The notes beneath the pieces are model-generated. The model was not told where the DNA came from and made no database searches. It worked only from the letters and a program-made list of their open reading frames with translations. Both the position numbers and the translations under genes were made by a program. From Microbacterium oleivorans NBRC 103075 (GTDB taxonomy: Bacteria; Actinomycetota; Actinomycetes; Actinomycetales; Microbacteriaceae), in NCBI RefSeq assembly GCF_001552475.1, contig NZ_BCRG01000001.1, positions 186,001 to 250,000 of the forward strand: a stretch of 64,000 bases of DNA, given 5' to 3'. This document shows positions 42,789-52,255 of this stretch, in pieces; the stretch's first letter is position 1; the number at the start of each line of letters is the position of its first letter.

Positions 42789-44057
42789 TCAGGACAGCGC
42801 GGCGTCGATCCCGGCGAGCGGCACGGGCAGCCAGTCCGGACGGTTCCGTGCTTCATAGATCGACTCGTAGACGGCCTTATCGAGCACGAGGGCTCTCAGG
42901 AGCGCGGGGTCGAGTTCGATCGCACCAGGGGCGGTCTCGTAGGCCGACAGGAAGGCCTCACGGCAGGATGCCGCCCAGGCCGCGGCATCCGGGCCCGCAC
43001 CCACGGCGCCCGCGTAGTCGAACGATCGAAGCATCCCGGCCACATCGCGCGGCGGCAGGTCGGGGATGGCGCGCTCGGCCATGGGGCGGAGCGGTTCACC
43101 CTCGAAGTCGACGATGCGCCAGCCGCCGTGCGGCACGGCGAGCACCTGTCCGAGGTGAAGGTCGCCGTGGATCCGCTGGAGCCTGGGCCACGGCCGGTCG
43201 AGCGCCTCGGCGTAGAGCGCATCGATCGCTGCGAGGCGGTCGGCGACGGCGGGGACCTCCGCCGAGGCGATCGCCAGACGGCGACGCCACGCGCGCCCCA
43301 CCGCCTCGAGCTGTTCAGCCGCCGCATCCATGGACTCGAGGGCGTCGCTCAATGCGCCGTGAACGCCGGCGACCGCGACACCGAGGTCGCGGGCGGCGTC
43401 GGTGAAGTCGCGTCCCTCGCGGGCCGCGTCGAGGGCGATGGCCCAGCCGTCGCGGACGCCGGGGAGGAACTCCTGCGCGAAGCCGAGCGTGCCGTGTGCG
43501 GAGCCGGATTCGCGGCCGATGTCGGGCCATTCGGCATCCGCGCTGCCATAGAACTGCGGCACGTAGGGGGATCCGGCATCGCTCAGCACGCGCTGCACGG
43601 TGACGTCGGGGTTCTCGCCGTGGTGCAGCGTGCGGAACAGCTTGAGGATGATCGCGGGCGACCCGTCGACGTCGTAGACGATCGACGTGTTCGACTGCTC
43701 GCCGGTCAGCACCCGCGACCCGGTCACCCGGCTCGTGTCGACGCCCATCTCGGCGAGGAGTCCGACCGTGAAGGCGGGATGCCGCGTGGCATCGACCACG
43801 TGACGTCCGTCGTCCGTCGTGGTGACGGCGCCCTCGGCCGGCGGCTCGCTCACCTCGGCGAGGGGGACGTTGTAGAGCGTCGGCAGGGCGCCGGCGTCGT
43901 CCATCAGGAGATATGTGGTGGCGCCACCGGGCGCCGGCCGCGCATCGAGCACGCGGAACCGTGGATCGTGACTTTTGCCCGCGTACCAGCGCTGCTGCGC
44001 CACCCAGGCGCTGAGGTCATCGTCGAATCGCACACGATCACCATGACCCGCCGGCAC
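42789..44057 (-). CDS. mak: Maltokinase-like phosphotransferase
   Basis: A 422-residue aminoglycoside-phosphotransferase-fold kinase. The N-terminal DLSAWVAQQRWYAGKSHDPR is the maltokinase cap motif. TGEQSNTSIVYDVDG is the nucleotide-binding turn. The catalytic loop is RIHGDLHLGQVLAV with Asp as base, followed by RIVDFEGEP with the metal-binding Asp. It should make maltose-1-phosphate from maltose and ATP for the GlgE route. Its usual partner TreS would be the GH13 gene, which here is convergent and separated by two small genes. The start is uncertain (GTG at 44057 or 44033). Confidence 0.85.
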   Translation of the reverse strand: MPAGHGDRVRFDDDLSAWVAQQRWYAGKSHDPRFRVLDARPAPGGATTYLLMDDAGALPTLYNVPLAEVSEPPAEGAVTTTDDGRHVVDATRHPAFTVGLLAEMGVDTSRVTGSRVLTGEQSNTSIVYDVDGSPAIILKLFRTLHHGENPDVTVQRVLSDAGSPYVPQFYGSADAEWPDIGRESGSAHGTLGFAQEFLPGVRDGWAIALDAAREGRDFTDAARDLGVAVAGVHGALSDALESMDAAAEQLEAVGRAWRRRLAIASAEVPAVADRLAAIDALYAEALDRPWPRLQRIHGDLHLGQVLAVPHGGWRIVDFEGEPLRPMAERAIPDLPPRDVAGMLRSFDYAGAVGAGPDAAAWAASCREAFLSAYETAPGAIELDPALLRALVLDKAVYESIYEARNRPDWLPVPLAGIDAALS

Positions 44058-44129
44058 CGGATCTAGGAAGGGGTGGACGGCGATTCACCGGGAAGGTAGG
44101 GGAAACACCGCCTCTGTCATGATCGACGG

Positions 44130-44825
44130 ATGGGGGAACCAACGACCACAACGAGACCCGAGCCGGTTCCGGGTGGTGAGCGCCCGAGGTGGCGACGCAG
44201 GGTGTGGTTCACGGCGGGCATCGCGCTCGTGGCGGCCGCGGTCGTGGTCGCCGGGTGGCAGGTCGCTGCCCGGTCGGCTGTGGACGGCGTCCGCATCGTC
44301 TATGACGCGCGTCCGACCGCGTGTGAGGGGGCGAAGGTGAGCCTCGATCCGCCGTCGCCGTCCGACTCTTTCACCGGCGAGAACGGATTCGCGTGGGACG
44401 AGGATTTCTACTCGCCCGTGATCGAGGTCGTCCCCGGGATGACCTGCGTGCTTCGTCTCCACGTCGTCAACGACGGGTGGTCGGACGTCGAGGTTCACAG
44501 CATTCTCCTTCCAGGGATGGACGAGTCGTCCAACTCCCTCGTGCGCCCGACGTTCGTGAACCCCAACGGTCAGACGAGGCTCGCCGACACCGAGGACGGC
44601 GCTGTCTTCGCGATCGAGGGCATGCCGGTACCCGCAGGCACCAGGCAGTCCTTCGCGGTGATTCTGGAGATGAACGAGGAGGACGCCGACGCGTTCTCGC
44701 CGTGCACCGGATCGATGCCCCGCTCGCCGGAAGCGACCGTCTCGGCCCTCGGCGTGGAACGGACCGTCCCGTCGCCCGTCGACGCCGGCATCTGGTACTA
44801 CGCCGGCTCCCGCGACTGCGACTGA
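44130..44825 (+). CDS. Membrane-anchored extracytoplasmic protein, unknown
   Basis: A 231-residue protein with a Pro/Thr/Arg-rich start, one span at about 24-46 (VWFTAGIALVAAAVVVAGWQ) and an extracytoplasmic domain with three or four Cys. Strand-like stretches such as CVLRLHVVNDGWSDVEVHSI suggest a beta sandwich. No family is recognised. CATGAT lies six bases before the ATG. It is divergent from the maltokinase-like gene. Confidence 0.65.
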   Translation: MGEPTTTTRPEPVPGGERPRWRRRVWFTAGIALVAAAVVVAGWQVAARSAVDGVRIVYDARPTACEGAKVSLDPPSPSDSFTGENGFAWDEDFYSPVIEVVPGMTCVLRLHVVNDGWSDVEVHSILLPGMDESSNSLVRPTFVNPNGQTRLADTEDGAVFAIEGMPVPAGTRQSFAVILEMNEEDADAFSPCTGSMPRSPEATVSALGVERTVPSPVDAGIWYYAGSRDCD

Positions 44826-44897
44826 CGCCGGGTACCACACGGCATCGATCGACGCATGCCCCTGGCTGGGTATCGCGGTCGCTGCGACGGTCAGAGT

Positions 44898-46280
44898 ATG
44901 TCGACAACTGATCAGCCCTCGACGGATGTTCCCTCGACCCGCGCGCAGCGTTCCGCGGATCCGACGCTCGGCGTCGTCTCGCGGCCGGCGTGGCGCGATG
45001 ACTCCGCGTCGCTCCTGACCCGCGGGTACCGTTTCGGCGACCGGATCTGGCAGCGCGTGCCGCGCGGTGCCCGGTCGGCGCCGATGCGCCTGCTGTTCTC
45101 CGACGCGCTGCTGGTGCGCGGCGCCGAGGGGGTCGCGGCGTTCTACGACAACGACCGTGTCGCGCGCCACGGTGCGATGCCGCCCTTCATCCAGGAGACC
45201 CTCTTCGGGCACGACTCCGTGCACAGTCTCGACGGTGACGAGCACCGCCACCGGAAGGCCTCGTTCGTCTCTGCGCTCTACGAGGACGAGCAGGTCGGCC
45301 GGCTGCGTCCTCACCTCGAGCGGGAGTGGCGGCACGAGGTCGACGCCTGGATCGCCGGGGGCGAGCGATCGGCCTACGACGCGGCCGTCGGCGCGCTGGG
45401 GCGCGCGATCATGCGCTGGGCCGGGCTCCCCGGAACCGGCGACGCGAAGACCCGGTGGGCCGAGCGCCAGGCCCAGATCGTCGACGGATTCGGTGTGCCC
45501 TACTCGCCGGAGTACCTGCTCGCCGCGCTGAACCGGCGCTGGTCCGATCGGCACGCCGAACGACTCATCCAGGCCGTCCGCTCCGGACGACTCGACGCGC
45601 ACCCGGGCACGGCGTTGAACGCCTGGGCGTGGCACCGCGATCGCGAAGGCCGGCTGCTGACGGCGCGGCTCGCCGGGATCGAACTGCAGAACAGCTTCCG
45701 CCCGATGATCGCCGTCGCTCGCTTCACCGCCTTCGCCGCGAAGCGACTGGAGGAGCATCCCGAATGGCGCAAGCGCATCGCCGCCGAGGTCGCCGAGCGT
45801 GCGTCGCTCGTCGACGGGCCGCTCGCGACGGCGTTCGCGCAGGAGATCCGACGCACGTCGCCGTTCGTGCCGATGCTTCCCGCGTTCGCGACCGAGGACA
45901 TCGAAGTCGATGGGCGCACCGTCCGCGCGGGTGGACGCATCGTGCTGGACATCCTCGGCACCGACACGGACGACCGGTCGTGGGAGGACGCGGGGTCGTT
46001 CGACCCCGAGCGCTTCGTCGGCGTCGACGACTACGAGGCGATCGCCGCGTTCGTCCCCCACGGCGGCGCAGACGTCGCGACGAGCCACCGCTGCCCGGGC
46101 GAGAAGCTCGCGATAGCGGGACTCGCGGCCTCCATCAGCGCGATGAGCGATCCCCGCGTGACGATCCTGCCCGCGGGCCTGGAGGTGGACGAGCGACGCA
46201 TGCCGACCAAGCCGCGCTCTGGCGGCCGGGTCCGCGCCGCGGGTTCGGGCGACGCCCGCTGCCCCTTCCACCGCGCCTGA
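44898..46280 (+). CDS. Cytochrome P450, CYP152 peroxygenase type
   Basis: A 460-residue haem enzyme of the H2O2-dependent fatty-acid peroxygenase group. The haem cysteine is Cys399 in GGADVATSHRCPGEKLAI, the short CYP152 form. Arg268-Pro269 in LQNSFRPMIAVA matches the carboxylate-binding Arg-Pro of P450 BSbeta and OleT. It should hydroxylate or decarboxylate long-chain fatty acids without a reductase partner, and none is encoded nearby. His109 in DSVHSLDGDEH aligns, from memory of the family, with OleT His85. The ATG at 44898 is chosen over an upstream in-frame ATG at 44856. Confidence 0.9.
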   Translation: MSTTDQPSTDVPSTRAQRSADPTLGVVSRPAWRDDSASLLTRGYRFGDRIWQRVPRGARSAPMRLLFSDALLVRGAEGVAAFYDNDRVARHGAMPPFIQETLFGHDSVHSLDGDEHRHRKASFVSALYEDEQVGRLRPHLEREWRHEVDAWIAGGERSAYDAAVGALGRAIMRWAGLPGTGDAKTRWAERQAQIVDGFGVPYSPEYLLAALNRRWSDRHAERLIQAVRSGRLDAHPGTALNAWAWHRDREGRLLTARLAGIELQNSFRPMIAVARFTAFAAKRLEEHPEWRKRIAAEVAERASLVDGPLATAFAQEIRRTSPFVPMLPAFATEDIEVDGRTVRAGGRIVLDILGTDTDDRSWEDAGSFDPERFVGVDDYEAIAAFVPHGGADVATSHRCPGEKLAIAGLAASISAMSDPRVTILPAGLEVDERRMPTKPRSGGRVRAAGSGDARCPFHRA

Positions 46281-46379
46281 TGCCCATCGCACGCGAGTGC
46301 CATAGCGCGCCGCGAGGTGCAAGCCCCTCCGCATGAGGCGGCTCGGCACACAGGGTGTCCCCCGACCGGGAGGACCACC

Positions 46380-47486
46380 ATGGCCGCACACCGCACCACC
46401 CACACGACTGGCACCGACACGAGAGGCGCCGACACGACGCGTACGGACGCGCCCGACCCCGAGTCGGCCAGTAAGCCCGACTCCGTGACCGACGTCACGA
46501 AGCGGTCGTGGAGGTACGTCCTCGGCAAGACGATCCGCGAGTTCAGCGCCGACCAGTGCACGGATGCCGCGGCCGGCCTCACCTACTACGCGGTCCTCGC
46601 GCTCTTTCCGGCGCTCATCGCGATCTTCTCCCTGCTCGGCGTCGTCGGGCAGGGCCAGTCCGCGGCGGATGCCGTGCTCGGGATCGTCCGTGACGTCGCG
46701 CCGTCCGACACCGCGAGCGCGCTCGAGGGCCCGATCCAGCAGGTCGCATCGTCGCCGGGCGCCGGACTCGCGTTGGTCCTCGGCGTTCTCGTGGCGCTGT
46801 GGTCGGCATCCGGATACGTCGGGGCGTTCTCCCGCGCGATGAACCGGATCTACGAGATCGAGGAAGGGCGTCCGTTCTGGAAGCTGCGGCCCATGCAGCT
46901 GCTCGTCACTCTGATCGCCGTCGTCTCGCTCGCGCTCGTGGCGCTCGGACTCGTCCTCTCGGGCGATGTCGCCCGCTCCCTCGGCGAGGCGATCGGCCTC
47001 GGGGAGGGAGTGCTCCTCATCTGGAACATCGCCAAGTGGCCCGTGATGCTCCTGATCGTCGTCTTCCTCGTCGCGGTCCTCTATTACGCGACGCCCAACG
47101 CGAAGCAGCCGAAGTTCCGCTGGATCAGCATCGGCGCGCTCATCGCGATCGTCGTCGTGATCATCGCGACCGCAGGATTCGCGTTCTACGTCGCCAACTT
47201 CTCGAATTACGACCGCACCTACGGCTCGCTCGCCGGCGTCATCGTGTTCCTCCTGTGGCTCTGGATCGCGAACAACGTGCTGCTGTTCGGCGCGGAGTTC
47301 GACGCCGAGCTCGAGCGCGGTCGGCAGCTGCAGGGCGGCATCGCTGCCGAAGAGGACATCCAGTTGCCTGCGCGTGACACCCGGAAGTCCGACAAGAAGG
47401 CCGAGAAGGAGCGGAAGGACGTCGACGAGGGGCGCCGCATCCGCCTCGCCCACGGAGACGACGCAGCAGAGGACGACAAGCGATGA
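46380..47486 (+). CDS. YihY/BrkB-family membrane protein
   Basis: A 368-residue protein with six spans starting near residue 55. DAAAGLTYYAVLALFPALIA, WSASGYVGAFSRAMNRIYEI and TYGSLAGVIVFLLWLWIANN are the BrkB/YihY signatures. These proteins are conserved in bacteria, but their transport or structural role is not settled. The N-terminal 40 residues are Thr-rich and variable, and the C-terminus is a highly charged Lys/Asp/Glu tail. GGGAGG precedes the ATG. The stop overlaps the next start by four bases (ATGA). Confidence 0.9.
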   Translation: MAAHRTTHTTGTDTRGADTTRTDAPDPESASKPDSVTDVTKRSWRYVLGKTIREFSADQCTDAAAGLTYYAVLALFPALIAIFSLLGVVGQGQSAADAVLGIVRDVAPSDTASALEGPIQQVASSPGAGLALVLGVLVALWSASGYVGAFSRAMNRIYEIEEGRPFWKLRPMQLLVTLIAVVSLALVALGLVLSGDVARSLGEAIGLGEGVLLIWNIAKWPVMLLIVVFLVAVLYYATPNAKQPKFRWISIGALIAIVVVIIATAGFAFYVANFSNYDRTYGSLAGVIVFLLWLWIANNVLLFGAEFDAELERGRQLQGGIAAEEDIQLPARDTRKSDKKAEKERKDVDEGRRIRLAHGDDAAEDDKR

Positions 47487-48817
47487 CCGACACAGACACC
47501 CGCCTGAAGCGGGGCATCACAGGCCCTCTTCTGTTCGCATTCATCTTGGGCGATGTCCTCGGCGCCGGGATCTACGCCCTCATGGGCGTGCTCGCCGCCG
47601 AAGTCGGCGGGATGCTGTGGGCTCCGCTGCTGGTGGCGCTGCTGCTCGCGCTCCTCACCGCCGGCTCCTACGCCGAGCTCGTCACGAAGTATCCGCGGGC
47701 GGGCGGTGCGGCCGTCTTCGCTGAGCGCGCGTTCCGCAGTCCCCTCGTCTCGTTCCTCGTCGGGTTCTGCATGCTGGCGGCGGGAGTCGTCAGCGCCGCC
47801 GGTCTCGCCATCGCGTTCGCGGGTGACTACTTCACGACGTTCGTCGACTTGCCGGCACCGTTCGTCGCGATCGTGTTCCTCGCCGTCGTCGGCGCGCTGA
47901 ACGCGCGCGGCATCCGCGAGTCGATGGGCGCGAACCTCGTCATGACCCTCATCGAGTTGAGCGGCCTCGTGATCGTGATCGTCGTCGTCGCGATGCTCCT
48001 CACGGGCGGCGGAGGAGACCCTGGTCGGGTGTTCGAACTGCCGACGGATGCCGCCCTCCCGACGGCCGTGCTCGGCGGAGCGATCATCGCGTACTACTCG
48101 TTCGTCGGATTCGAGACGTCGGCGAACGTCATCGAAGAGGTCAAGAACCCCAGCAAGTCCTACCCGCGCGCCCTCTTCGCTTCGCTCATCACGGCGGGTG
48201 TGGTCTACGTGCTGGTCGGTCTCGCGAGCGCGATCGCGCTGCCGCCCGCCGACCTCGTCGATTCCAGCGGGCCGTTGCTCGACGTCGTCGCGGCCGCAGG
48301 TGTGGGGGTGCCCGCTTGGGTCTTCAGCCTCATCGCGCTCATCGCGGTGGCCAATGGCGCCCTGCTCACCATGATCATGGCGAGCCGACTCGCGTACGGC
48401 ATGTCCGAGCAGGGCCTCCTTCCGGACGTCCTCGGTCGCGTGCTCCCGAAGCGGCGTACGCCGTGGGTGGCGATCGTCGTCACGACCCTCGTCGCGATGG
48501 GGCTCACCCTCATCGGTGACCTGAGCCTCCTCGCCGAGACGGTCGTCCTGCTGTTGCTGTTCGTCTTCCTCAGCGCCAACGTGTCGGTGCTCGTCCTCCG
48601 CCGCGACCGCGTCGAGCACGATCACTTCCGGGTGTGGACGGCCATTCCCGTGCTCGGGATCGGCTCCTGCATCCTGCTGCTCACGCAGCAGTCCAGCACC
48701 GTGTGGATCTTCGGTGCCGTGCTGCTCGCCGTCGGCGCAGTGCTCTTCTTCGCGACTCGCTGGCTGCGGTCACGAAGCGCGACGAAGGCGCATCAGAGCA
48801 CCTTCGAGAGGAACTGA
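47483..48817 (+). CDS. APC-family amino acid permease
   Basis: A 444-residue transporter with about 12 spans. [40 protein letters not shown] and [20 protein letters not shown] are APC motifs, closest to cationic or broad-range transporters. It is coupled to the BrkB gene by a four-base overlap, which is unusual. Its 3' end overlaps the convergent ABC ATPase gene by 25 bases. The substrate is unknown. Confidence 0.88.
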   Translation: MTDTDTRLKRGITGPLLFAFILGDVLGAGIYALMGVLAAEVGGMLWAPLLVALLLALLTAGSYAELVTKYPRAGGAAVFAERAFRSPLVSFLVGFCMLAAGVVSAAGLAIAFAGDYFTTFVDLPAPFVAIVFLAVVGALNARGIRESMGANLVMTLIELSGLVIVIVVVAMLLTGGGGDPGRVFELPTDAALPTAVLGGAIIAYYSFVGFETSANVIEEVKNPSKSYPRALFASLITAGVVYVLVGLASAIALPPADLVDSSGPLLDVVAAAGVGVPAWVFSLIALIAVANGALLTMIMASRLAYGMSEQGLLPDVLGRVLPKRRTPWVAIVVTTLVAMGLTLIGDLSLLAETVVLLLLFVFLSANVSVLVLRRDRVEHDHFRVWTAIPVLGIGSCILLLTQQSSTVWIFGAVLLAVGAVLFFATRWLRSRSATKAHQSTFERN

Positions 48818-49590
48818 CGCGTCCGCTCGCTCGTCGGGTTCGTGAAAACCTGCTCGGGCGAGCCGGACTCGATGATCCGACCGGCATCCATCACGACGAC
48901 GCGGTCGGCCACTTCGCGGGTGAACCCCATCTCGTGGCTGACGATGATCATCGTCATGCCGGCGTCGGCCAGGTTCCGCATGACGGCGAGCACCTCGCCG
49001 ACCATCTCGGGGTCGAGAGCCGATGTCGGCTCGTCGAACAGCATCAGTGCGGGACGCATGGCGAGCGCCCGCGCGATGGCCACGCGCTGCTGCTGACCGC
49101 CCGAGAGCGACCGCGTGCGGGCGTCGGCCTTGTCGGCCAGACCCACGCGATCGAGCAGCTCGCGGGCGTAGGCGGCGGCATCCTTCTTCTTCTCGCCGTT
49201 CACCTCGACGGGGGAGTACGCGATGTTCTCCAAGACCGTCATGTGCGGGAACAGGTTGAAGTGCTGGAAGACGAACCCGATGTTCGCGCGCTGGCGGGCG
49301 AGGTCGCGGGCGCCGAGCTGCTTGCGCGTGCCCCGAGCGTCCTCACGCTGACCGAGGAGCTCGCCGTTGATGCGGATCTCGCCGCCGTCGATCTCCTCGA
49401 GGCGGTTGAGGGTGCGGAGCATCGTCGTCTTGCCGGCGCCGGACGGACCGACGAGCGTGACCACCTCGCCCCGCATGACCTCGAGGTCGACGTCGTGCAG
49501 AATCTGCCGGTCGCCGAAGAACTTGCTGACGCCGCGCGCGTCGACGATCCGCGGGTCGCCGGTGGCCAGGGGAGCGGTGAAGACATCCAT
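48793..49590 (-). CDS. Amino-acid ABC transporter ATP-binding protein
   Basis: A 265-residue ABC ATPase of the polar amino acid type. Walker A is [20 protein letters not shown], the signature is [16 protein letters not shown], and Walker B is [26 protein letters not shown] lies about six bases before the ATG at 49590; an ATG at 49611 has no such site. It follows the permease gene with a ten-base gap and drives import with that permease and the lipoprotein at 51334. Confidence 0.95.
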   Translation of the reverse strand: MDVFTAPLATGDPRIVDARGVSKFFGDRQILHDVDLEVMRGEVVTLVGPSGAGKTTMLRTLNRLEEIDGGEIRINGELLGQREDARGTRKQLGARDLARQRANIGFVFQHFNLFPHMTVLENIAYSPVEVNGEKKKDAAAYARELLDRVGLADKADARTRSLSGGQQQRVAIARALAMRPALMLFDEPTSALDPEMVGEVLAVMRNLADAGMTMIIVSHEMGFTREVADRVVVMDAGRIIESGSPEQVFTNPTSERTRQFLSKVL

Positions 49591-49600
49591 CGTGGTTTCC

Positions 49601-50413
49601 TCAGCGAACATCGGTGGGCTGGAGGGCGAGCGCGGGCGTCGGCGCCGCGGGGCGTCGACGCGTCCGCACGCCGAAGAGGCGCTTCAGAAGAGATTCGGCG
49701 CGAGGCAGGCCCGCTCGGGCGTTGAGCCAGTTCTCGATCGCCGTCTGGATGAGGGTCCACACCGTCGTCAGCAGCAGGTAGTAGATGGCGACCACGATGT
49801 AGACCTCGAACACCTTGAACGTGGCGGCGCTCATCGTGCTGCCGACCTGGAACATCTCCGAGACACCGATGACCGAGAGGATCGACGTGCTCTTCATCAG
49901 ACCGTTGAACGAGTTGCCGAGCGGCGGGACCATGATGCGCACCGCCTGCGGCACGATGATGGCGCGCATCGACTTCAGCGGCGTCATCCCGAGCGACAGG
50001 GCCGCCTCGTTCTGCCCCCGGTCGACGGATTCGAGACCGGAGCGGACGATCTCCGAGATGTAGGCGCTCTCGTTGAGCATGAGTCCGACGATCGCGGCCT
50101 GCACCGCTCCCTTGATGAGAACACCCACGAGGTCGACATCCTCGAATCGGAAGAGCCCGATCGCGGCGAAGCCCGTGTAGATGATGACGAGCTGGACGAG
50201 CAGCGGAGTTCCGCGGATGACCCAGACGTAGAGGCTCGCGAAGACCTGGAACGGAAGGAACCGGCTCCGTCCCATGAGGGCGATGAGCAGACCGATCACG
50301 AGCGCGCCGACCATGGCCACGATCGAGATGACGATCGTCAGAGCGAGCCCGTTGAGGAACTGCGGGGAGGGCGTCAACAGACTCGCCCAGAAGTAGGTCC
50401 AGTCGAACGTCAT
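49601..50413 (-). CDS. Amino-acid ABC transporter permease
   Basis: A 270-residue HisMQ-type inner membrane permease with about five spans. The EAA loop is seen in [20 protein letters not shown] and [20 protein letters not shown]. It should form the channel for an amino acid or small peptide-like solute. The neighbouring gene order (binding protein, permease, ATPase) is a normal uptake operon. A single permease gene implies a homodimer. Confidence 0.94.
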   Translation of the reverse strand: MTFDWTYFWASLLTPSPQFLNGLALTIVISIVAMVGALVIGLLIALMGRSRFLPFQVFASLYVWVIRGTPLLVQLVIIYTGFAAIGLFRFEDVDLVGVLIKGAVQAAIVGLMLNESAYISEIVRSGLESVDRGQNEAALSLGMTPLKSMRAIIVPQAVRIMVPPLGNSFNGLMKSTSILSVIGVSEMFQVGSTMSAATFKVFEVYIVVAIYYLLLTTVWTLIQTAIENWLNARAGLPRAESLLKRLFGVRTRRRPAAPTPALALQPTDVR

Positions 50414-50476
50414 GAAAGCTCCCGGTGGGATGAGGGGGTCGCCGATCGGGGGAAATCGACGACCCCAGTCAGGTGG

Positions 50477-51334
50477 TCAGGACTGGGTGATGTCCTGCTT
50501 CTGCAGACCCCAGGTGTCGAGGATCTTGCCGTAGGTGCCATCCGCGACGATCGCGTCGAACGCGGACTGCAGCTCCTTGTGGAGTGCGGCATCTTCCTTC
50601 AAGGTCGCGGCGCCGATGTCGATGACGCCGACCTGGTCGCCGACCGCCACGAACTGACCTTTGGACTGCTTCTCGTAGTAGTTGACGATCTCGGCGCTGT
50701 CGACGAAAGCGTCGATCTGACCGGCGATGACCTGCTGCAGAGCGTCGGCCGGGCGGTCCGTGAGCGTCACGTTGATGGCGGGCTTGCCGTCCTTGGCGCA
50801 GGTGGCGGACTGCTCGTCGACGAGGCTCGCACCGGTCGCGCCGGTGATGGCGACGACCTTCGTGCCGCACAGCGAGTCGTCGAGTCCCGTGATCTTCCTC
50901 GGGTTGCTCTTCGAGGTGGCGACGCCCGAGCCGGACCGCAGGTAGGGGACGAAGTCCGCGATCTCCTCGCGTTCGGGCTTGATGTAGAGCGCCGACATGA
51001 TGACGTCGCACTGGCTGGCCTGGAGGGCGGGGATGAGACCCGAGAAGGCGTACTCCTTGATCTCGGTCTTCAGGTCGATCTGCTTCGCCATGGCCTTCGC
51101 GATGTCGACTTCGGCGCCGACGGGCGTCCCGTCGGCCTCGGTGAAGATGTTCGGCGGTGTGGCGAGGTTGGCGCAGATGGTGAGCGTGCCCGGGGTCAGC
51201 AGTTTCGCGTCCCCTCCGGAGCTGGCTTCACCTGAGCCGCCGCTCGCGCTGGCGCAGCCGGCGAGCGTCGAGAGGACGGCGACGGTCGCGGCGACGAACG
51301 CGAGTCGACGCGGGAGAGAGGTGGATGCGGACAT
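50477..51334 (-). CDS. Amino-acid ABC transporter binding lipoprotein
   Basis: A 285-residue family-3 solute-binding protein. The signal peptide ends at an LAGC lipobox near residue 26 (VATVAVLSTLAGCASASGG). TLTICANLATPPNIFTEADG, QASQCDVIMSALYIKPERE and ADALQQVIAGQIDAFVDSAE are the bi-lobed binding motifs. The ligand is unknown. The operon is divergent from a GntR/gamma-glutamyltransferase/TauE-SafE operon, so glutathione, a gamma-glutamyl compound or cysteine-like sulfur amino acid is a plausible ligand. The frame is open far upstream; the ATG at 51334 gives the signal peptide. Confidence 0.93.
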   Translation of the reverse strand: MSASTSLPRRLAFVAATVAVLSTLAGCASASGGSGEASSGGDAKLLTPGTLTICANLATPPNIFTEADGTPVGAEVDIAKAMAKQIDLKTEIKEYAFSGLIPALQASQCDVIMSALYIKPEREEIADFVPYLRSGSGVATSKSNPRKITGLDDSLCGTKVVAITGATGASLVDEQSATCAKDGKPAINVTLTDRPADALQQVIAGQIDAFVDSAEIVNYYEKQSKGQFVAVGDQVGVIDIGAATLKEDAALHKELQSAFDAIVADGTYGKILDTWGLQKQDITQS

Positions 51335-51436
51335 GGGAACTCCTTGCTGCGGGGCGTGAAGATCGAGCTGTGTCGGGTGGACGATCTCGTGGATCGGCGG
51401 AGCAGTGAACCAATGGAGCAGGCGGTTTCGGGGAGT

Positions 51437-51463
51437 TTGACAGTTGGTCCTACCATCTGTCAA
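51437..51463. promoter_or_regulatory. 27-bp palindromic GntR operator with back-to-back -35 boxes
   Basis: The palindrome has arms TTGACAG and CTGTCAA and a core TGGT-N3-ACCA, with only the base between arm and core and the three central bases breaking symmetry. TGGT-N3-ACCA is the textbook FadR-type core. Each arm contains a consensus TTGACA in opposite orientation, so both divergent promoters would be occluded by one bound dimer. The -10 boxes are weak on both sides. Confidence 0.75.
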
Positions 51464-51514
51464 CCTGTGCTCCAGGGACGCTCCCGAAGGTCCCGTCAGA
51501 GGAGAGGTGCGCCC

Positions 51515-52255
51515 ATGGATTGGTCCACGCTTCGTCGCGGGAAGTCGCTGTCCGTGCCCGACATGCTGTCGGTGAACCTCGAGCGGCTCATCCTGAACGG
51601 CGAACTGAAGACCGGCGAGAAGTTGCCGAACGAGCGCGAACTCGCCGAACTCCTCGGAGCGTCGCGGGTGTCGATCCGTCAGGCCCTGCATGAACTCGAG
51701 GCGCGCGGAATGATCGACCGCCGCCCCGGGCGCGGGACCGTCGTCGTCGACCCCTCCGAGGGCGTCGGCAGCGCGGGGGCGGGGATCTCCGCCGTCCTCG
51801 CCGCCGAGGGCACCGGTGAGCTGCAGCGCATCATGGAGCTGCGCGCCATGATCGAGCCGCCCATCGCCGCGCTCGCCGCGTCGCGCGTGACGGCACGGGA
51901 CGTCGAGCAGTTGCGCGCCTACATCGCCGACATGGAGAGCGAGTTCGACCTCGAGCGCTACTCCGAGCTCGACCGTGCCTTCCACCAGGCGATCGCCCAG
52001 TACACGCACAACCCCCTCCTGTCGCAGCTGACCGATCTGATCGCCACCGAGATCGCCCCCAGCCGCCGGCGGACGCTGCAGACTCCCGAGCGGCGCGAGA
52101 CCTCGAACGCGGCGCACCGCGCGATCTTCGAGGCCATCGCCGAACGCGACAGCGAGCGGGCGGAGGCCGAGGCGCGCGCGCACGTGCAGACGGTGTTCAG
52201 CCAGATCCTGCGTGCGCAGGCGCAGGCGGATGCCGCGACGGAGCAGACCTCATGA
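51515..52255 (+). CDS. FadR-subfamily GntR regulator
   Basis: A 246-residue regulator. The winged helix at about 10-80 has LPNERELAELLGASRVSIRQ and the wing RRPGRGTVVVD. The FCD domain follows, with helical ligand-binding motifs such as ELDRAFHQAIAQYTHNPLLS and AHRAIFEAIAERDSERAEAE. It is the first gene of the rightward operon, with its stop overlapping the gamma-glutamyltransferase start (ATGA). The palindrome at 51437-51463 is probably its own operator, controlling this operon and the ABC importer. Confidence 0.93.
   Translation: MDWSTLRRGKSLSVPDMLSVNLERLILNGELKTGEKLPNERELAELLGASRVSIRQALHELEARGMIDRRPGRGTVVVDPSEGVGSAGAGISAVLAAEGTGELQRIMELRAMIEPPIAALAASRVTARDVEQLRAYIADMESEFDLERYSELDRAFHQAIAQYTHNPLLSQLTDLIATEIAPSRRRTLQTPERRETSNAAHRAIFEAIAERDSERAEAEARAHVQTVFSQILRAQAQADAATEQTS

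Noticed and set aside
44085..47453. Minus-strand frame of 1122 codons opposite P450 and BrkB genes
   Set aside because: Composition is Arg/Asp/Glu-rich without motifs, while the plus strand codes for recognisable families.
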